Assembly: GCA_017523995.1 (NCBI GenBank)
Contig: JAFWUX010000050.1
Span: 1 to 64,000 of the forward strand
Direction of reading: 5' to 3'
Length of the DNA: 64,000 nucleotides
DNA from: Oscillospiraceae bacterium
GTDB lineage: Bacteria > Bacillota_A > Clostridia > Oscillospirales > Ruminococcaceae
The notes beneath the pieces were generated by a model. The model did not search any database. It was not told where the DNA came from and saw nothing but the letters and a program-made list of their open reading frames with translations. Shown piece after piece: positions 41,261-49,829 of this stretch. The translations under genes were made by a program, and so were the position numbers. The first letter of the stretch is position 1. Every line of letters begins with the position of its first letter.

Positions 41261-42574
41261 TCACCTCGGCTGTTTTGATTTGATATACGTGAGCGCTGTC
41301 CAGAGATCAGCGATTGCCTCGGGCGGCAGACCGGTTTCCGCATAGCGGTCCGCGTGAAAATCCGCGGTGACGGCATCCAGCAGCTTTTCGGGCTTGTAGT
41401 ACGCAGCCCATTTATCGCGCACCTCGCGGACGGTATCTGCATCTTTCAGCATTCCCTCCTGCCAGCAGGGCGCCTCGAGCAGCAGCCGGTAGCCTGCATA
41501 GAATTTCGCATTGCTTTCCGGCATGGCTTTCCACTGCATGAGCGCTTTGCGCCAGAGACGTCTGCGGCTGTGGGCGCTGCGTTCACGTTCCAGTTTGGTT
41601 TCGTTATCAAAATATTCGCCGTTCTCAATCCGGCGGGTACGTCTGTGCGTATCCCTTTTGCGCAGCCCCGCGATGAAGTCAAGAATAAACATTTTGAGAT
41701 CATACACCCAGTCCGACAGGAACTCCCGCCAGACGATGTATGCGATTGTGATAAACGGAATCCAGAGCAGCAGCCAGAGCGGATTGCTCCTGCCCGCAGC
41801 CTGCGGCAATTCGGCTTCCTCCTCTAAGAGCACTTCCTCCGCTTCTGCCGGCGCCTCACCGCTGAAGCGCTCGATGATACGGAAGAAAAACTGCACGATC
41901 GCCGTCACGAGCCGGATCATGGAATGATGCAGCCATTCGAGAAAATGCGTCAGCGGCGTGTGGAAGATAAACACCACTGCAAGCAGCAGAATGATGCCGC
42001 CGACCAGCATCAGATTGCCGCGCCGGATCTCTGCCGGTACAGCGGTCTCGACGCTGCTTCTCCGGTTGACGAACCGCCGCAGCATCAGCTGATTGCGCAG
42101 CAGCAGATACGCCGCGGAGATTCCGCCGATGACGCCGAGCGTCATGGAAATATGCGTGTTCTGATGTGCCGCCGCAAGCATCACCGTTGCAATGACCGTG
42201 CAGGTCAGGAATGCGGCATAGCTGTTGACTGTAAACAGGTCGCCGGTATCTGCATCGCATTTGCGGTGCGAACCTGCCACGGTGAGCGCAGAGAGCAGAA
42301 CCGCAATCGCGGTGCTCCCTGATATCAACGCGCATAAAGCGGCGCAGACTGCCGCAGAAAGGACCGTCCAGATGACAGAGAGCCGGAATGAAAGCACCCT
42401 CCGTTCATGCAGCATGTGCCGGAGCATCTGCGAGCAGAACGTGGTGACAAGCGCGATGCCGGTCAGGATTCCCATGCAGGGGAGCATCGTTTCCGGCGGA
42501 CAGAGCGAGAGCAGCAGCAGCCAGAACGGATACCAGCCGAGCACACGGCAAAGCAGTGCAAGGGTATCGAGCAT
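41261..42574 (-). CDS. Hypothetical polytopic membrane protein
   Basis: A 437-residue protein. About seven membrane helices fill residues 1-240, then an acidic segment (EAPAEAEEVLLEEEAELP), one further helix (PLWLLLWIPFITIAYIVW) and a basic C-terminal domain (about 300-437) with RRLWRKALMQWKAM. The order of many helices, one isolated helix and a charged C-terminal domain resembles transglutaminase-associated membrane proteins (DUF4129 type), but the transglutaminase core is absent. It is first in a four-gene operon with a consensus promoter. GGAGG lies before the ATG. Function unknown. Confidence 0.75.
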   Translation of the reverse strand: MLDTLALLCRVLGWYPFWLLLLSLCPPETMLPCMGILTGIALVTTFCSQMLRHMLHERRVLSFRLSVIWTVLSAAVCAALCALISGSTAIAVLLSALTVAGSHRKCDADTGDLFTVNSYAAFLTCTVIATVMLAAAHQNTHISMTLGVIGGISAAYLLLRNQLMLRRFVNRRSSVETAVPAEIRRGNLMLVGGIILLLAVVFIFHTPLTHFLEWLHHSMIRLVTAIVQFFFRIIERFSGEAPAEAEEVLLEEEAELPQAAGRSNPLWLLLWIPFITIAYIVWREFLSDWVYDLKMFILDFIAGLRKRDTHRRTRRIENGEYFDNETKLERERSAHSRRRLWRKALMQWKAMPESNAKFYAGYRLLLEAPCWQEGMLKDADTVREVRDKWAAYYKPEKLLDAVTADFHADRYAETGLPPEAIADLWTALTYIKSKQPR

Positions 42575-42610
42575 CGGGGACGCCTCCTTTCCGCAGAATG
42601 ATTCCCTTGT

Positions 42611-42639
42611 ATTATACCATATTCTTTCAAAAAGTTCAA
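42611..42639 (-). promoter_or_regulatory. Promoter of the zinc-ribbon membrane operon
   Basis: On the minus strand TTGAAC and TATAAT are 17 bases apart, about 37 bases before the first ATG. Confidence 0.8.
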
Positions 42640-42645
42640 TGGAAA

Positions 42646-42826
42646 GTTAGGAGATAGCAGTGAGAAGTGAGGAGTTGCGGTATGCGCTTTCGCGCATTTG
42701 GCGGCTTACTTCTATCCACACATAAACATGGGGTCTGGGGATAATATCCCCAGCAGGGGTTTGGGGACGGAGTCCCCATTATCAATCCGTCGGAGACACA
42801 TCTTTCAATCATCGCGCAGCGATACC
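42646..42826 (-). repeat. Composite 3'-end element after the small membrane gene
   Basis: Minus-strand order after the stop at 42827: GAGGTATCGCTGCGCGATG, CCGACGGATTGATA, ATGGGGACTCCGTCCCC, CTGGGGATATTATCCCCAG, then GCGCGAAAGCGC and the CACTTCTCACTGCTATCTCC unit. The usual GCCGCTCC terminator stem is lost here and a TAAGCCGCC remnant is left. Confidence 0.8.
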
Positions 42827-43027
42827 TCATTCCCCATTCATGATGCGCGCGATCAGGGCGGCAGCGGATGCCGAGAACAGGATCATCAGCGCGATCTGCC
42901 AGCCGGGCACAGCGGGCAGTGCACCGGTCAGCGCACAGAGCAGCACCGCCGCGAGCATGCCGCACACCGACTGCAGAAAGGTGCGGAACGCGCGCATGCG
43001 GGCAGATACAGGATATTTCGATCTCAC
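42827..43027 (-). CDS. Small two-helix membrane protein
   Basis: A 66-residue basic-start protein with two predicted membrane helices (LQSVCGMLAAVLLCALTGAL and WQIALMILFSASAAALIA). The start is GTG with AGGAGGGG just upstream. The first helix is preceded by Arg/Lys, so the N-terminus is probably inside. Holin-like or small regulatory membrane proteins have this form, but there is no further clue. It is divergent from the diguanylate cyclase gene. Confidence 0.65.
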   Translation of the reverse strand: MRSKYPVSARMRAFRTFLQSVCGMLAAVLLCALTGALPAVPGWQIALMILFSASAAALIARIMNGE

Positions 43028-43128
43028 AGAACCCCTCCTTTTTCACGGGTACTCTATCATATGCGGAAGGGGAGGTCAGCGTACCGCCGTACACAATTCT
43101 GAAAAATATATAAATATCAGCTGCGGAC

Positions 43129-43157
43129 TTGATTTTTTTTATCACTCGTGCTATAAT
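43129..43157 (+). promoter_or_regulatory. Promoter of the diguanylate cyclase gene
   Basis: TTGATT (43129-43134) and TATAAT (43152-43157) are 17 bases apart. Confidence 0.8.
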
Positions 43158-43223
43158 ATATATAATGAGAGAAAATAATAAGTGAAAATATTTTACATAA
43201 AATAGGGGACAGGGAGGATTGCC

Positions 43224-45140
43224 ATGCAGGAGCAAAAAATCCGGAATATTGCGGTGCTTGTTGCCGGCACCGATGAGGAGTATCAGGGCAGCATTCTGGA
43301 CGGCATCGAACAGGCGGCAAAGGAGTTCGGCTTCAATGTCGCGGTCTTTGCATGCTTCGGCGGCGTGCTGTCAAACACCCTTTACGATGTCGGTGAATAC
43401 CAAATCTATCAGCTTGTCAATTACAGCATGTTTGACGGCGCAATTCTGCTGACCAACACAATCGGCGATCTGGAAACGCGCGAGCGTGTCTGCTCTGCCG
43501 TGCGGGAATCCGGTATTCCTGCAGCGGTGCTGGACTGCAGCAGCGATCCCGCATTTTACAATGTCCGGATCGACAACACCGCAGCGATGCGGCAGATGGT
43601 CGCCCATGTGATCGAGCAGCACAATGCGAAAACGATCAATTTCATTTCCGGTCCGCTTGAAAATCCGGAGGCGAAGGAGCGCTATGAGGCATTTCTCGCG
43701 GTCATGGCAGAGCATGATCTGCCGGTGGATGACAGCCGCATCTACTTCGGCGGATTCCGCCCGATCGACGGCAAACGCGCCGCAGATGCACTGCTTGCGA
43801 GCGGTATGCCGCTGCCGGATGCGATCATCGCGGCAAACGATGCCATGGCGCTTGAGACGATCAGCGTTCTGCAGGAACACGGCATTCGTGTGCCGGAGGA
43901 TGTGATCGTCACCGGCTTTGACCTCACATATTACGCGAAGCATCACAATCCGTCGCTGAGCTCGGTCTCGCGCCCGCTGGAAGAAGCCGGCAGGACAGCC
44001 TGCGCGCTGCTGGACCGCATCTTCCGCGGCGAAACCTGCGAGAAAACGGTCACGCTCAAGGCGCAGCCGGTCTATCAGGAGAGCTGCGGCTGCATGTCAA
44101 CCGAGCAGCTCGATATCCGCAGCTACAAAACCACAACCTATGATACAATCAAGCGGTTCCGCTCCGGCGCATCGCTGCTGAACCGTCTGACCTCTGCGAT
44201 GGCGGTCACGGAGACGCCCGAGGAGTGCATCCGCACGATTTCGCAGTATCTGCATGAGATCGAGTGCGAGCAATGCTGCATCTGTCTCTGCGAAAACTGG
44301 GAGAGCGCCTTCCGCGAGCGCGCAGGTGAAGCCGAGAGCAGTCAGAGCAGCGGCTATACGGAGTACATGAGCGCGCCGCTGATCTGGCAGGCGAGCGGCA
44401 TCGGGGAGCTCAGCCGCTTCCGCAGTGCCGATCTGTTCCCGTTCCCGCCGGAGACAGCCGGCAATATGAGCTACTTCTTCCCGCTGCATTTCCGCGAGCA
44501 CTGCCTCGGCTATTATATCTTCACCAACACGGATTTCCCGCGCCGCACGATGCTCTGCCATTCGCTGATGATGAACATCAGCCATTCGTTCGAGAACATC
44601 CGCAAGCTGCTGCACCTGAACAACGCAATCCGCGAGCTCGACCGCCTCTATGTGATCGACCCGCTCTGCGGCATCTATAACCGCAACGGCTTCATCCGCC
44701 TTGCAGATCAGATGTTCAAGCACGCGCTGCAGATGCATGAAACGCTGATGATCTCGTTCATTGACATGGACGGCCTGAAATATGTCAACGATAATTACGG
44801 GCATGATGAGGGCGACTTTGCGCTGCACAAGCTCGCAGAGATCATCCGGAAGTGCTGCCGCCCCGGTCAGATCTGTGCGCGCTTCGGCGGCGATGAGTTC
44901 ATCACAATCGGTACCGGCCTCACGCAGGACGATGCGGAGATGTTCGAGCAGGATTTCTTCAAACAGCTCAAAGAGGTCAATTCGGTGATCAACAAGCCCT
45001 ATGAGCTGAACGCAAGCGTCGGCTCATTTGTCACGGTGGTCGAGCCGGATATGAAGCTGTTTGCGCTGATTGCCAAAGCTGACCAGATCATGTACGAGCA
45101 GAAAAAGCGCAAGAGCACCTCGCGCTATCTCCGCAGATAA
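43224..45140 (+). CDS. LacI-type sugar-binding-like sensor fused to a GGDEF diguanylate cyclase
   Basis: A 638-residue cytoplasmic protein. Residues 1 to about 290 form a periplasmic-binding-protein-like fold of the LacI/PurR type (IRNIAVLVAGTDEEYQGSIL, NDAMALETISVLQEHGIRVP, VTGFDLT), without a helix-turn-helix. A middle region (about 300-460) has a GAF-like or linker character. The C-terminal GGDEF domain has the intact active site GGDEF near 555 and FIDMDGLKYVNDNYGHDEGD, so it should make cyclic di-GMP from GTP. With no signal peptide or membrane helix, the ligand is probably an intracellular sugar or nucleotide. GGAGG precedes the ATG. Confidence 0.92.
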   Translation: MQEQKIRNIAVLVAGTDEEYQGSILDGIEQAAKEFGFNVAVFACFGGVLSNTLYDVGEYQIYQLVNYSMFDGAILLTNTIGDLETRERVCSAVRESGIPAAVLDCSSDPAFYNVRIDNTAAMRQMVAHVIEQHNAKTINFISGPLENPEAKERYEAFLAVMAEHDLPVDDSRIYFGGFRPIDGKRAADALLASGMPLPDAIIAANDAMALETISVLQEHGIRVPEDVIVTGFDLTYYAKHHNPSLSSVSRPLEEAGRTACALLDRIFRGETCEKTVTLKAQPVYQESCGCMSTEQLDIRSYKTTTYDTIKRFRSGASLLNRLTSAMAVTETPEECIRTISQYLHEIECEQCCICLCENWESAFRERAGEAESSQSSGYTEYMSAPLIWQASGIGELSRFRSADLFPFPPETAGNMSYFFPLHFREHCLGYYIFTNTDFPRRTMLCHSLMMNISHSFENIRKLLHLNNAIRELDRLYVIDPLCGIYNRNGFIRLADQMFKHALQMHETLMISFIDMDGLKYVNDNYGHDEGDFALHKLAEIIRKCCRPGQICARFGGDEFITIGTGLTQDDAEMFEQDFFKQLKEVNSVINKPYELNASVGSFVTVVEPDMKLFALIAKADQIMYEQKKRKSTSRYLRR

Positions 45141-45175
45141 GCAAAGTGTCTGCGATATCGTTCAACTGCAAACAA

Positions 45176-45212
45176 AATGCCCTGAAGCGATGACAGACCG
45201 CTTCAGGGCATT
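45176..45212. terminator. Bidirectional terminator between convergent genes
   Basis: AATGCCCTGAAGCG pairs perfectly with CGCTTCAGGGCATT around a 9-base loop. It lies between the cyclase and the small membrane protein at 45215. Confidence 0.9.
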
Positions 45213-45214
45213 CA

Positions 45215-45511
45215 TTATGATTCAGGTTGATCGTTGTTCGGCTCCTGCTCCGGCTCAGATTTTTTCGGCTCCGACATATCATAGGGGCCGCGGACGGCTT
45301 TGCAGCGCGGATCCTCCGGCACAGCGGGCTTTGCATGTGCCTCGCGGAAGGCATCGACCTTTTTGGCAAGCCACGGCGTCAGCACCGCGATGACCGCCAC
45401 CGCCGCAAAGATCAGGAAGAATTTTCCGATGAACTTCAGCAGCACCGGCGTGATATTGACTTTTTCCTCGGTTTCCGCAGCCAGCAGAAGCAGCGGCATG
45501 ATGCGGTTCAT
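45215..45511 (-). CDS. Small single-helix membrane protein of the rsmE-mnmM operon
   Basis: A 98-residue protein with one membrane helix (FLIFAAVAVIAVLTPWLA, about residues 32-49) and a charged, Pro/Glu-rich C-terminal tail. The short N-terminus precedes the helix, and the tail is probably cytoplasmic. The ATG overlaps the mnmM stop by four bases (ATGA), and AAAAGGAG lies just upstream. It is the last gene of a four-gene unit. Family not recognised. Confidence 0.75.
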   Translation of the reverse strand: MNRIMPLLLLAAETEEKVNITPVLLKFIGKFFLIFAAVAVIAVLTPWLAKKVDAFREAHAKPAVPEDPRCKAVRGPYDMSEPKKSEPEQEPNNDQPES

Positions 45512-46095
45512 TCGGCAATCTCCTTTTTCACAAATACGGCAAACGGCGGACAGCCTGTCCGGTTCGGAAAGCTGCACTGCAGAACGGTGTAATAGCGGCT
45601 TTCCAGCGAGCTGAGATATTCCACCAGTGCATCGCGCTCCGAGAAGCCGTTGACACCGCCGTAATAGATGCAGAGCACGAGCCAGCCCTCCGGCTTGAGC
45701 AGCCGCAGCCCTGCCTCCAGTGCCGCGATGCTCGAATCCGCATGCGTAAAGATTTCGTGACTGCCGCGCGGCAGCCATCCGAAGTTGAACACAATGCAGG
45801 AGACGGTCTCCGGCTCGGCATATTGCTCCATATTGGCGTGGCTGTCCAGATGCAGCTCGGCGCGGAGCCCGTTTTCGGCGAGCAGCGCCGCCGCGGAGTC
45901 GATTGCATCCTGCTGGATATCGAACCCGAGCACTCTGCCGGATTCGCCCGCCAGCTCACAGAGCAGCTTGGTATCATTGCCTCTGCCGCAGGTCGCATCG
46001 ATCACAGTGTCGCCCGCGCGGACATGCTCGCGCAGAAAACGGTGTGCCAGATCGAGCACGCCCAGCTGCCGTTTCGGCGTTTTCTTTTCACTCAT
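45508..46095 (-). CDS. mnmM: tRNA mnm5s2U biosynthesis methyltransferase (MnmM/YtqB)
   Basis: A 195-residue class I methyltransferase. The SAM motif is DATCGRGNDTKLL near 33-45, with GFDIQQDAI (acidic ribose contact) near 58-66. The NFGWLPRGSHEIFTH block near 104-118 is characteristic of the YtqB family, which methylates nm5U34 to mnm5U34 in tRNA of Gram-positive bacteria. Length matches. The ATG overlaps the phosphoesterase stop by four bases. The annotation as rRNA methylase found in older records refers to the same family. Confidence 0.85.
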   Translation of the reverse strand: MSEKKTPKRQLGVLDLAHRFLREHVRAGDTVIDATCGRGNDTKLLCELAGESGRVLGFDIQQDAIDSAAALLAENGLRAELHLDSHANMEQYAEPETVSCIVFNFGWLPRGSHEIFTHADSSIAALEAGLRLLKPEGWLVLCIYYGGVNGFSERDALVEYLSSLESRYYTVLQCSFPNRTGCPPFAVFVKKEIAE

Positions 46096-46805
46096 ACATA
46101 AAACACTTTCATATCATCGAGCCGCAGGCAGGCGAGCTTTCCGCCCGCTTCATGGAACACGGCGCCGCAGTCGATGTTGATATAGGTCTCGGCGAACAGC
46201 ACCTCGGCTCTGCCCTCCATTTCCGGATAGGTCAGCGTCGGCGTGTGCCCGAAGATCAAAGTCCGGTCATCATAGAAGCGGTCGCCCTGCTGCGGGCGCG
46301 CATTGATCAGCGCATCCAGCGGATACTCCGAGAGCGGGATCGAAGGATCAAACCCCTCGATGCCGCTGTGCGTCAGGACGATTCTTCTGCCGTCCGGCAT
46401 CGTCAGCTCATCAAACACGCGGAATTCTCGCAGATAGCTGAGCAGCTCCTCACGCTTTTTCGGCGGCAGACTGAGATACTGCGTCATGGTGATCGAGCCG
46501 CCGTTCTGCATCCACGCGCTGTAGACCTCAAGTCCCTCCGGCGTATAGAATCCGGTGACATTTTCAGGCGTTGCTTCATCGGGAAGTCCGCTGACGCACT
46601 GCAGCATGATCGCCTCATGATTGCCGAGCAGCGGGTAGACATTGATCCGCTCCATGCAGTCGAGCAGCAGCGGAATCGGCGTATCGCCGCGGTCTACAAA
46701 ATCGCCGAGGATGTAAAGATCATCCGCTTCGGAAAAGTTGATTTTCTCGCACATTTTCCGGAACAGCGCATGGCATCCGTGGAGATCGCTCATTACATAG
46801 ATCAA
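46092..46805 (-). CDS. Metallophosphoesterase, calcineurin-like
   Basis: A 237-residue phosphatase with the metal motifs in order: SDLHGC near 6-11, GDFVDRGD near 34-41 and GNHEAIML near 61-68, then LTHSGIE near 124. This pattern fits the bacterial PPP-like Ser/Thr phosphatases and symmetrical Ap4A hydrolases. The substrate cannot be decided. It overlaps mnmM (ATGA) and follows rsmE by 34 bases, one operon. Confidence 0.88.
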   Translation of the reverse strand: MIYVMSDLHGCHALFRKMCEKINFSEADDLYILGDFVDRGDTPIPLLLDCMERINVYPLLGNHEAIMLQCVSGLPDEATPENVTGFYTPEGLEVYSAWMQNGGSITMTQYLSLPPKKREELLSYLREFRVFDELTMPDGRRIVLTHSGIEGFDPSIPLSEYPLDALINARPQQGDRFYDDRTLIFGHTPTLTYPEMEGRAEVLFAETYINIDCGAVFHEAGGKLACLRLDDMKVFYV

Positions 46806-46839
46806 GCAGACTTCACCTCCTTGTTTTCACTGTTTTGGT

Positions 46840-47562
46840 TCAGTTGAGATTTCCGGTGTGGAACATCAGCACAGACATCGCGGTCAGCGGAGCGGTCTCG
46901 CAGCGCAGAATCCGCTTGCCGAGCCAGACCGGCTGCACGCCCTGATTCCGGAGCATTTCGATCTCCTCCGGATCAAAGCCGCCCTCGCTGCCGATGCAGA
47001 GCCCGTAGGATTTCGCGTCGCTGCGCACCTGCGAGAACGAGATGCCGCCCTCTCCTTCATAGAGCACCAGCGGAACCTCAATCGAGCGCATACGCTCCGC
47101 AGCCATTTCGAGCGAATGGAGCGGCGCAATCGCGGGGATAATCCCTCTGCCGGATTGCTGTGCGGCTGCCTGTGCGATCTTCTGATAGCGCGGCAGCTTC
47201 TTCTGGAAATCGCCGCTGTTCATCCGCGAGATGCACCGGCGCGTCAGCACGGGGACGATCTCCGTCACGCCGAGCTCAACGGTTTTCTGGATAATCTGCT
47301 CGAGCTTATCTGATTTCGGCAGCGCCTGAAAGAGCGTCACAGAAATGGTCGGCTCGGCGCAGCAGCGCTCCGAGGAAAGAATCCGCAGGTAGACTGCGTC
47401 CTGTGTGATTTCTTCGATTTCACAGAGATAATCTATGCCGCAGGAACAGACTGTCAGCTGCTCTTGCGGGCGCATCCGGAGAGAAAACCCGATGTGCCGC
47501 ACATGCTCATCGCGCAGGACGGGCTGCTCCGGCGAGAAAGAATCCTCAAAAAATTTCGGCAT
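46840..47562 (-). CDS. rsmE: 16S rRNA m3U1498 methyltransferase RsmE
   Basis: A 240-residue SPOUT methyltransferase. The N-terminal PUA-like domain holds HVRHIGFSLRM. The knotted C-terminal domain holds GSEGGFDPEE near 197-206 and LGKRILRCETAP near 216-227, the SAM-binding knot that defines RsmE. It methylates U1498 (E. coli number) of 16S rRNA. The ATG at 47562 follows AAAGGAG; an upstream frame extension lacks a site. It starts a four-gene unit with a TTGATT-N17-TATAAT promoter. Confidence 0.93.
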   Translation of the reverse strand: MPKFFEDSFSPEQPVLRDEHVRHIGFSLRMRPQEQLTVCSCGIDYLCEIEEITQDAVYLRILSSERCCAEPTISVTLFQALPKSDKLEQIIQKTVELGVTEIVPVLTRRCISRMNSGDFQKKLPRYQKIAQAAAQQSGRGIIPAIAPLHSLEMAAERMRSIEVPLVLYEGEGGISFSQVRSDAKSYGLCIGSEGGFDPEEIEMLRNQGVQPVWLGKRILRCETAPLTAMSVLMFHTGNLN

Positions 47563-47593
47563 AGCATGATGCTCCTTTTGCATAATCCACTTC

Positions 47594-47622
47594 ATTATAG
47601 CATATCTTGACGGAAAAATCAA
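47594..47622 (-). promoter_or_regulatory. Promoter of the rsmE operon
   Basis: On the minus strand TTGATT and TATAAT are 17 bases apart, about 30 bases before the rsmE ATG. Part of the -35 region forms an inverted repeat (CTTGATTTTTCCGTCAAG). Confidence 0.8.
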
Positions 47623-47741
47623 GACATAAAAGCCGGAGAGGCGCGGGCATTCGTGGATTGATCATATCGCATCCGGCGATGTCAATAGAAAAGTTTGCGG
47701 GTCGGGGGCAATGCCCTCGCCGCCCTCCCTATGCCGCAGAA

Positions 47742-47777
47742 AAACCGCTCCCGATTACATGTTGTCGGGAGCGGTTT
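47742..47777 (-). terminator. Terminator of the muramidase gene
   Basis: AAACCGCTCCCGA pairs perfectly with TCGGGAGCGGTTT. It ends four bases from the muramidase stop. Confidence 0.9.
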
Positions 47778-47780
47778 ATG

Positions 47781-49382
47781 TCAGAAGTGATTGAGATGAT
47801 TCGGGATGATGATCGAGGGATAATCCTTGTAGCAGTAGTTGACATCCACATCGTAGTCGATGCCGGCGCTTCTGCCGATGCCGTACTGCCAGATGCCGTA
47901 TTCGCCGGTAAAGCTCGGGCAGTCCACATTGTAGTTGGCAACCCAGACGCTGTACTTATTGATTGTGCTCTTGGCGATGCGGTTGTTCAGGTAATAGGAG
48001 GAGCAGTAGAGCATCACATAATAGCCCATGCTCTCCATCTCGGAGCAGAACGCCTCGATGATCGCGGAGATTTCCTCGACGCTCTTGGAGAGCACGCCCG
48101 GTTCCTCGATATCGAATGCGATCGGGTATTCAAACTGACGGTCGCCGAGCACCTGCGCGCAGACATGCGCCTCGATGCGGGCGGTTTCCGGCGTTGTCGC
48201 GTAGGAGTACCAGTAAGCGCCGACCGGAATGCCTGCCGCCTTTGCGCGGCTGTAATTCGTCTGGAAGGTGGGATCCTCCTGGAATGCAAATCTGCCGAAT
48301 CCGGCGCGCATCATGACGAATTTGTTTTCGGATTCGTCGCGCACCTTCTCGAAGTTGATGTCGCCCTGATACTGCGAAACATCAATGCCCTTCCAGAGAT
48401 AGGGCGGCGCGGTGCGGACGGTTGTTGTGGTCTCCTCGGTGGTTGTGGTCACAGTTGTGGTGACCGTGGTTGCAGCTTTCGTTGTGGTCGCCTTCGCGGC
48501 TTTGGTTGTGGTCTTTGCAGTTGTGCCGCTGACCGTTGTTATAGCAGTTGTTGTTTTTCCGGTTGTGGTTTTGGCGGTTGTGGTTTTCGCCGCGGTTGTA
48601 TTTCCGGTGACGGCGGGCGCGGTGGTCTTTGCGCCGGATGTGACCTTGGTCGCGGCGGTTGTCACGGTAGTGCGTGCCGCTGCCGTTGTCGCTGCGGGCG
48701 CGGTAGTCGTGACCGTGGTGACGGTTGTGGTCACCGGTGCTGTAGAACCGAGCAGCGGCGGATCGAGCAGTTCCTCAGGCGAGAGCACCCTGATCTTACC
48801 GCGCTTGGTCAGCAGCGGCAGGCGCTCATCGAAATGATCGAGCAGCTCCGCATCCTCAAAGCTGACGCTATAGACTGTGCCGGGCTCTGCGTCCTCCGGA
48901 ATCCGGAATGCGATATCCAGCATCGCGCCGTTTTCCTCCGTGTATGCGACACGGCTTGAGCAGGCAACGATCTGGTGCATCTTCTTCATCGAGAAGACGG
49001 TCATTTCCCCGTCCGGGAAAAAGGCTTCGTTCGGGATGACGGCACTGTCGCGATCCGCAAGGATCACCGGCGTCAGCGCCTCATCATAATCAATCGAGAG
49101 TTTTGCGGTCGAAAAGCCGGTATTCTGATTGACAACCGCGGAGACGGTCACAATTGCGCCGGGAAGACCGGCAGCATCGGAGACGGCAAGGTCAAGCGGC
49201 GAGTTCTCCTCGACGGAGACGCGCTTGCTGAGCACGTAATCGAAAACGTCGATCACGCCGTCTTTGTTATGGTCGATCAAATCTGCTTCCTCTGCGATAG
49301 CGGATACAGGCGCACCCAGCATCACAGCACTCATGAGCGCTGCGAGGCCCGTGGTCAGGAAGCGTTTGAGTCCGGAATGCAT
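47781..49382 (-). CDS. Secreted GH25 muramidase with dockerin-like and cohesin-like modules
   Basis: A 533-residue exported lysozyme. Signal peptide (about 1-30), a single dockerin-type calcium loop DHNKDGVIDVFDYVL (37-51), a cohesin-like beta domain (about 60-205), a Thr-rich linker (about 213-325) and a C-terminal GH25 domain (330-533). Catalytic residues are seen: GIDVSQYQGD (Asp 334) and AFDIEEPG (Asp 424, Glu 426). GH25 enzymes cut the glycan of peptidoglycan. The half dockerin beside a cohesin-like domain is unusual. GAGGAGGAG precedes the ATG. It may remodel the cell wall or attach to a cellulosome-like scaffold; attachment is inference. Confidence 0.9.
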   Translation of the reverse strand: MHSGLKRFLTTGLAALMSAVMLGAPVSAIAEEADLIDHNKDGVIDVFDYVLSKRVSVEENSPLDLAVSDAAGLPGAIVTVSAVVNQNTGFSTAKLSIDYDEALTPVILADRDSAVIPNEAFFPDGEMTVFSMKKMHQIVACSSRVAYTEENGAMLDIAFRIPEDAEPGTVYSVSFEDAELLDHFDERLPLLTKRGKIRVLSPEELLDPPLLGSTAPVTTTVTTVTTTAPAATTAAARTTVTTAATKVTSGAKTTAPAVTGNTTAAKTTTAKTTTGKTTTAITTVSGTTAKTTTKAAKATTTKAATTVTTTVTTTTEETTTTVRTAPPYLWKGIDVSQYQGDINFEKVRDESENKFVMMRAGFGRFAFQEDPTFQTNYSRAKAAGIPVGAYWYSYATTPETARIEAHVCAQVLGDRQFEYPIAFDIEEPGVLSKSVEEISAIIEAFCSEMESMGYYVMLYCSSYYLNNRIAKSTINKYSVWVANYNVDCPSFTGEYGIWQYGIGRSAGIDYDVDVNYCYKDYPSIIIPNHLNHF

Positions 49383-49625
49383 ATTCAGAACTCCTCCTCT
49401 TTTCTGTTTGTTCTTGCAGCAATATATTTGAAGGTCGGTTTTGCAAATATATCTAATTTTTTAGTCTGTATGTACTCAGTTCCAATACATTTTAACATAT
49501 AATTTCACGAATTGCAAGAGCAGCACCCATTTTTCGGCGGAATTTCCATTTGTAAATGGTATTTCATCTAAAATCGCTTTGATATTTGTGCAATCCGACA
49601 AAAATCACTTTTTTTCAAAATCCCC
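49383..49625. other. A+T-rich region upstream of muramidase and tRNA
   Basis: No gene is seen. The stretch is A+T rich and holds a poor promoter candidate for the muramidase (TTGGAA-N16-TAAAAA on the minus strand). Confidence 0.4.
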
Positions 49626-49654
49626 TTGACATTTCCCACTGTTCGTAGTATAAT
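49626..49654 (+). promoter_or_regulatory. Consensus promoter of the tRNA gene
   Basis: TTGACA (49626-49631) and TATAAT (49649-49654) are 17 bases apart, 43 bases before the tRNA. Confidence 0.9.
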
Positions 49655-49697
49655 ATAAAGGCGGTCACGGAAAACCGGACCGGTTCAAAAGAAAGAT

Positions 49698-49770
49698 GCT
49701 GTTTTAGCTCAGTTGGTAGAGCACATCCTTGGTAAGGATGAGGTCGCTGGTTCGACTCCAGTAAACAGCT
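49698..49770 (+). tRNA. tRNA-Thr (anticodon GGT)
   Basis: A 73-base cloverleaf. Acceptor stem GCTGTTT/AAACAGC, D arm GCTC..GAGC, anticodon stem CATCC/GGATG with loop TTGGTAA (anticodon GGT), T arm CTGG-TTCGACT-CCAG. The discriminator base is T and CCA is not encoded. A strong promoter precedes it and a terminator follows four bases later. Confidence 0.97.
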
Positions 49771-49773
49771 CTC

Positions 49774-49799
49774 AGCCGCTTCGAGAAATCGGAGCGGCT
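49774..49799 (+). terminator. Terminator of the tRNA gene
   Basis: AGCCGCTTCGA pairs with TCGGAGCGGCT (one G-T), followed by TTGATTTTT. Confidence 0.85.
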
Positions 49800-49829
49800 T
49801 TGATTTTTATCAAGCGAAAGGGGATTGCA

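Noticed and set aside
49698..49770. tRNA-Thr as the attachment site of the integrase island
   Set aside because: It lies 29 kb from the integrase, and no second copy of its 3' end was seen near the island.
49713..49829. N-terminal extension of the isochorismatase-like protein through the tRNA
   Set aside because: The extension is encoded by the tRNA and its terminator, and GAAAGGGG stands before the ATG at 49830.
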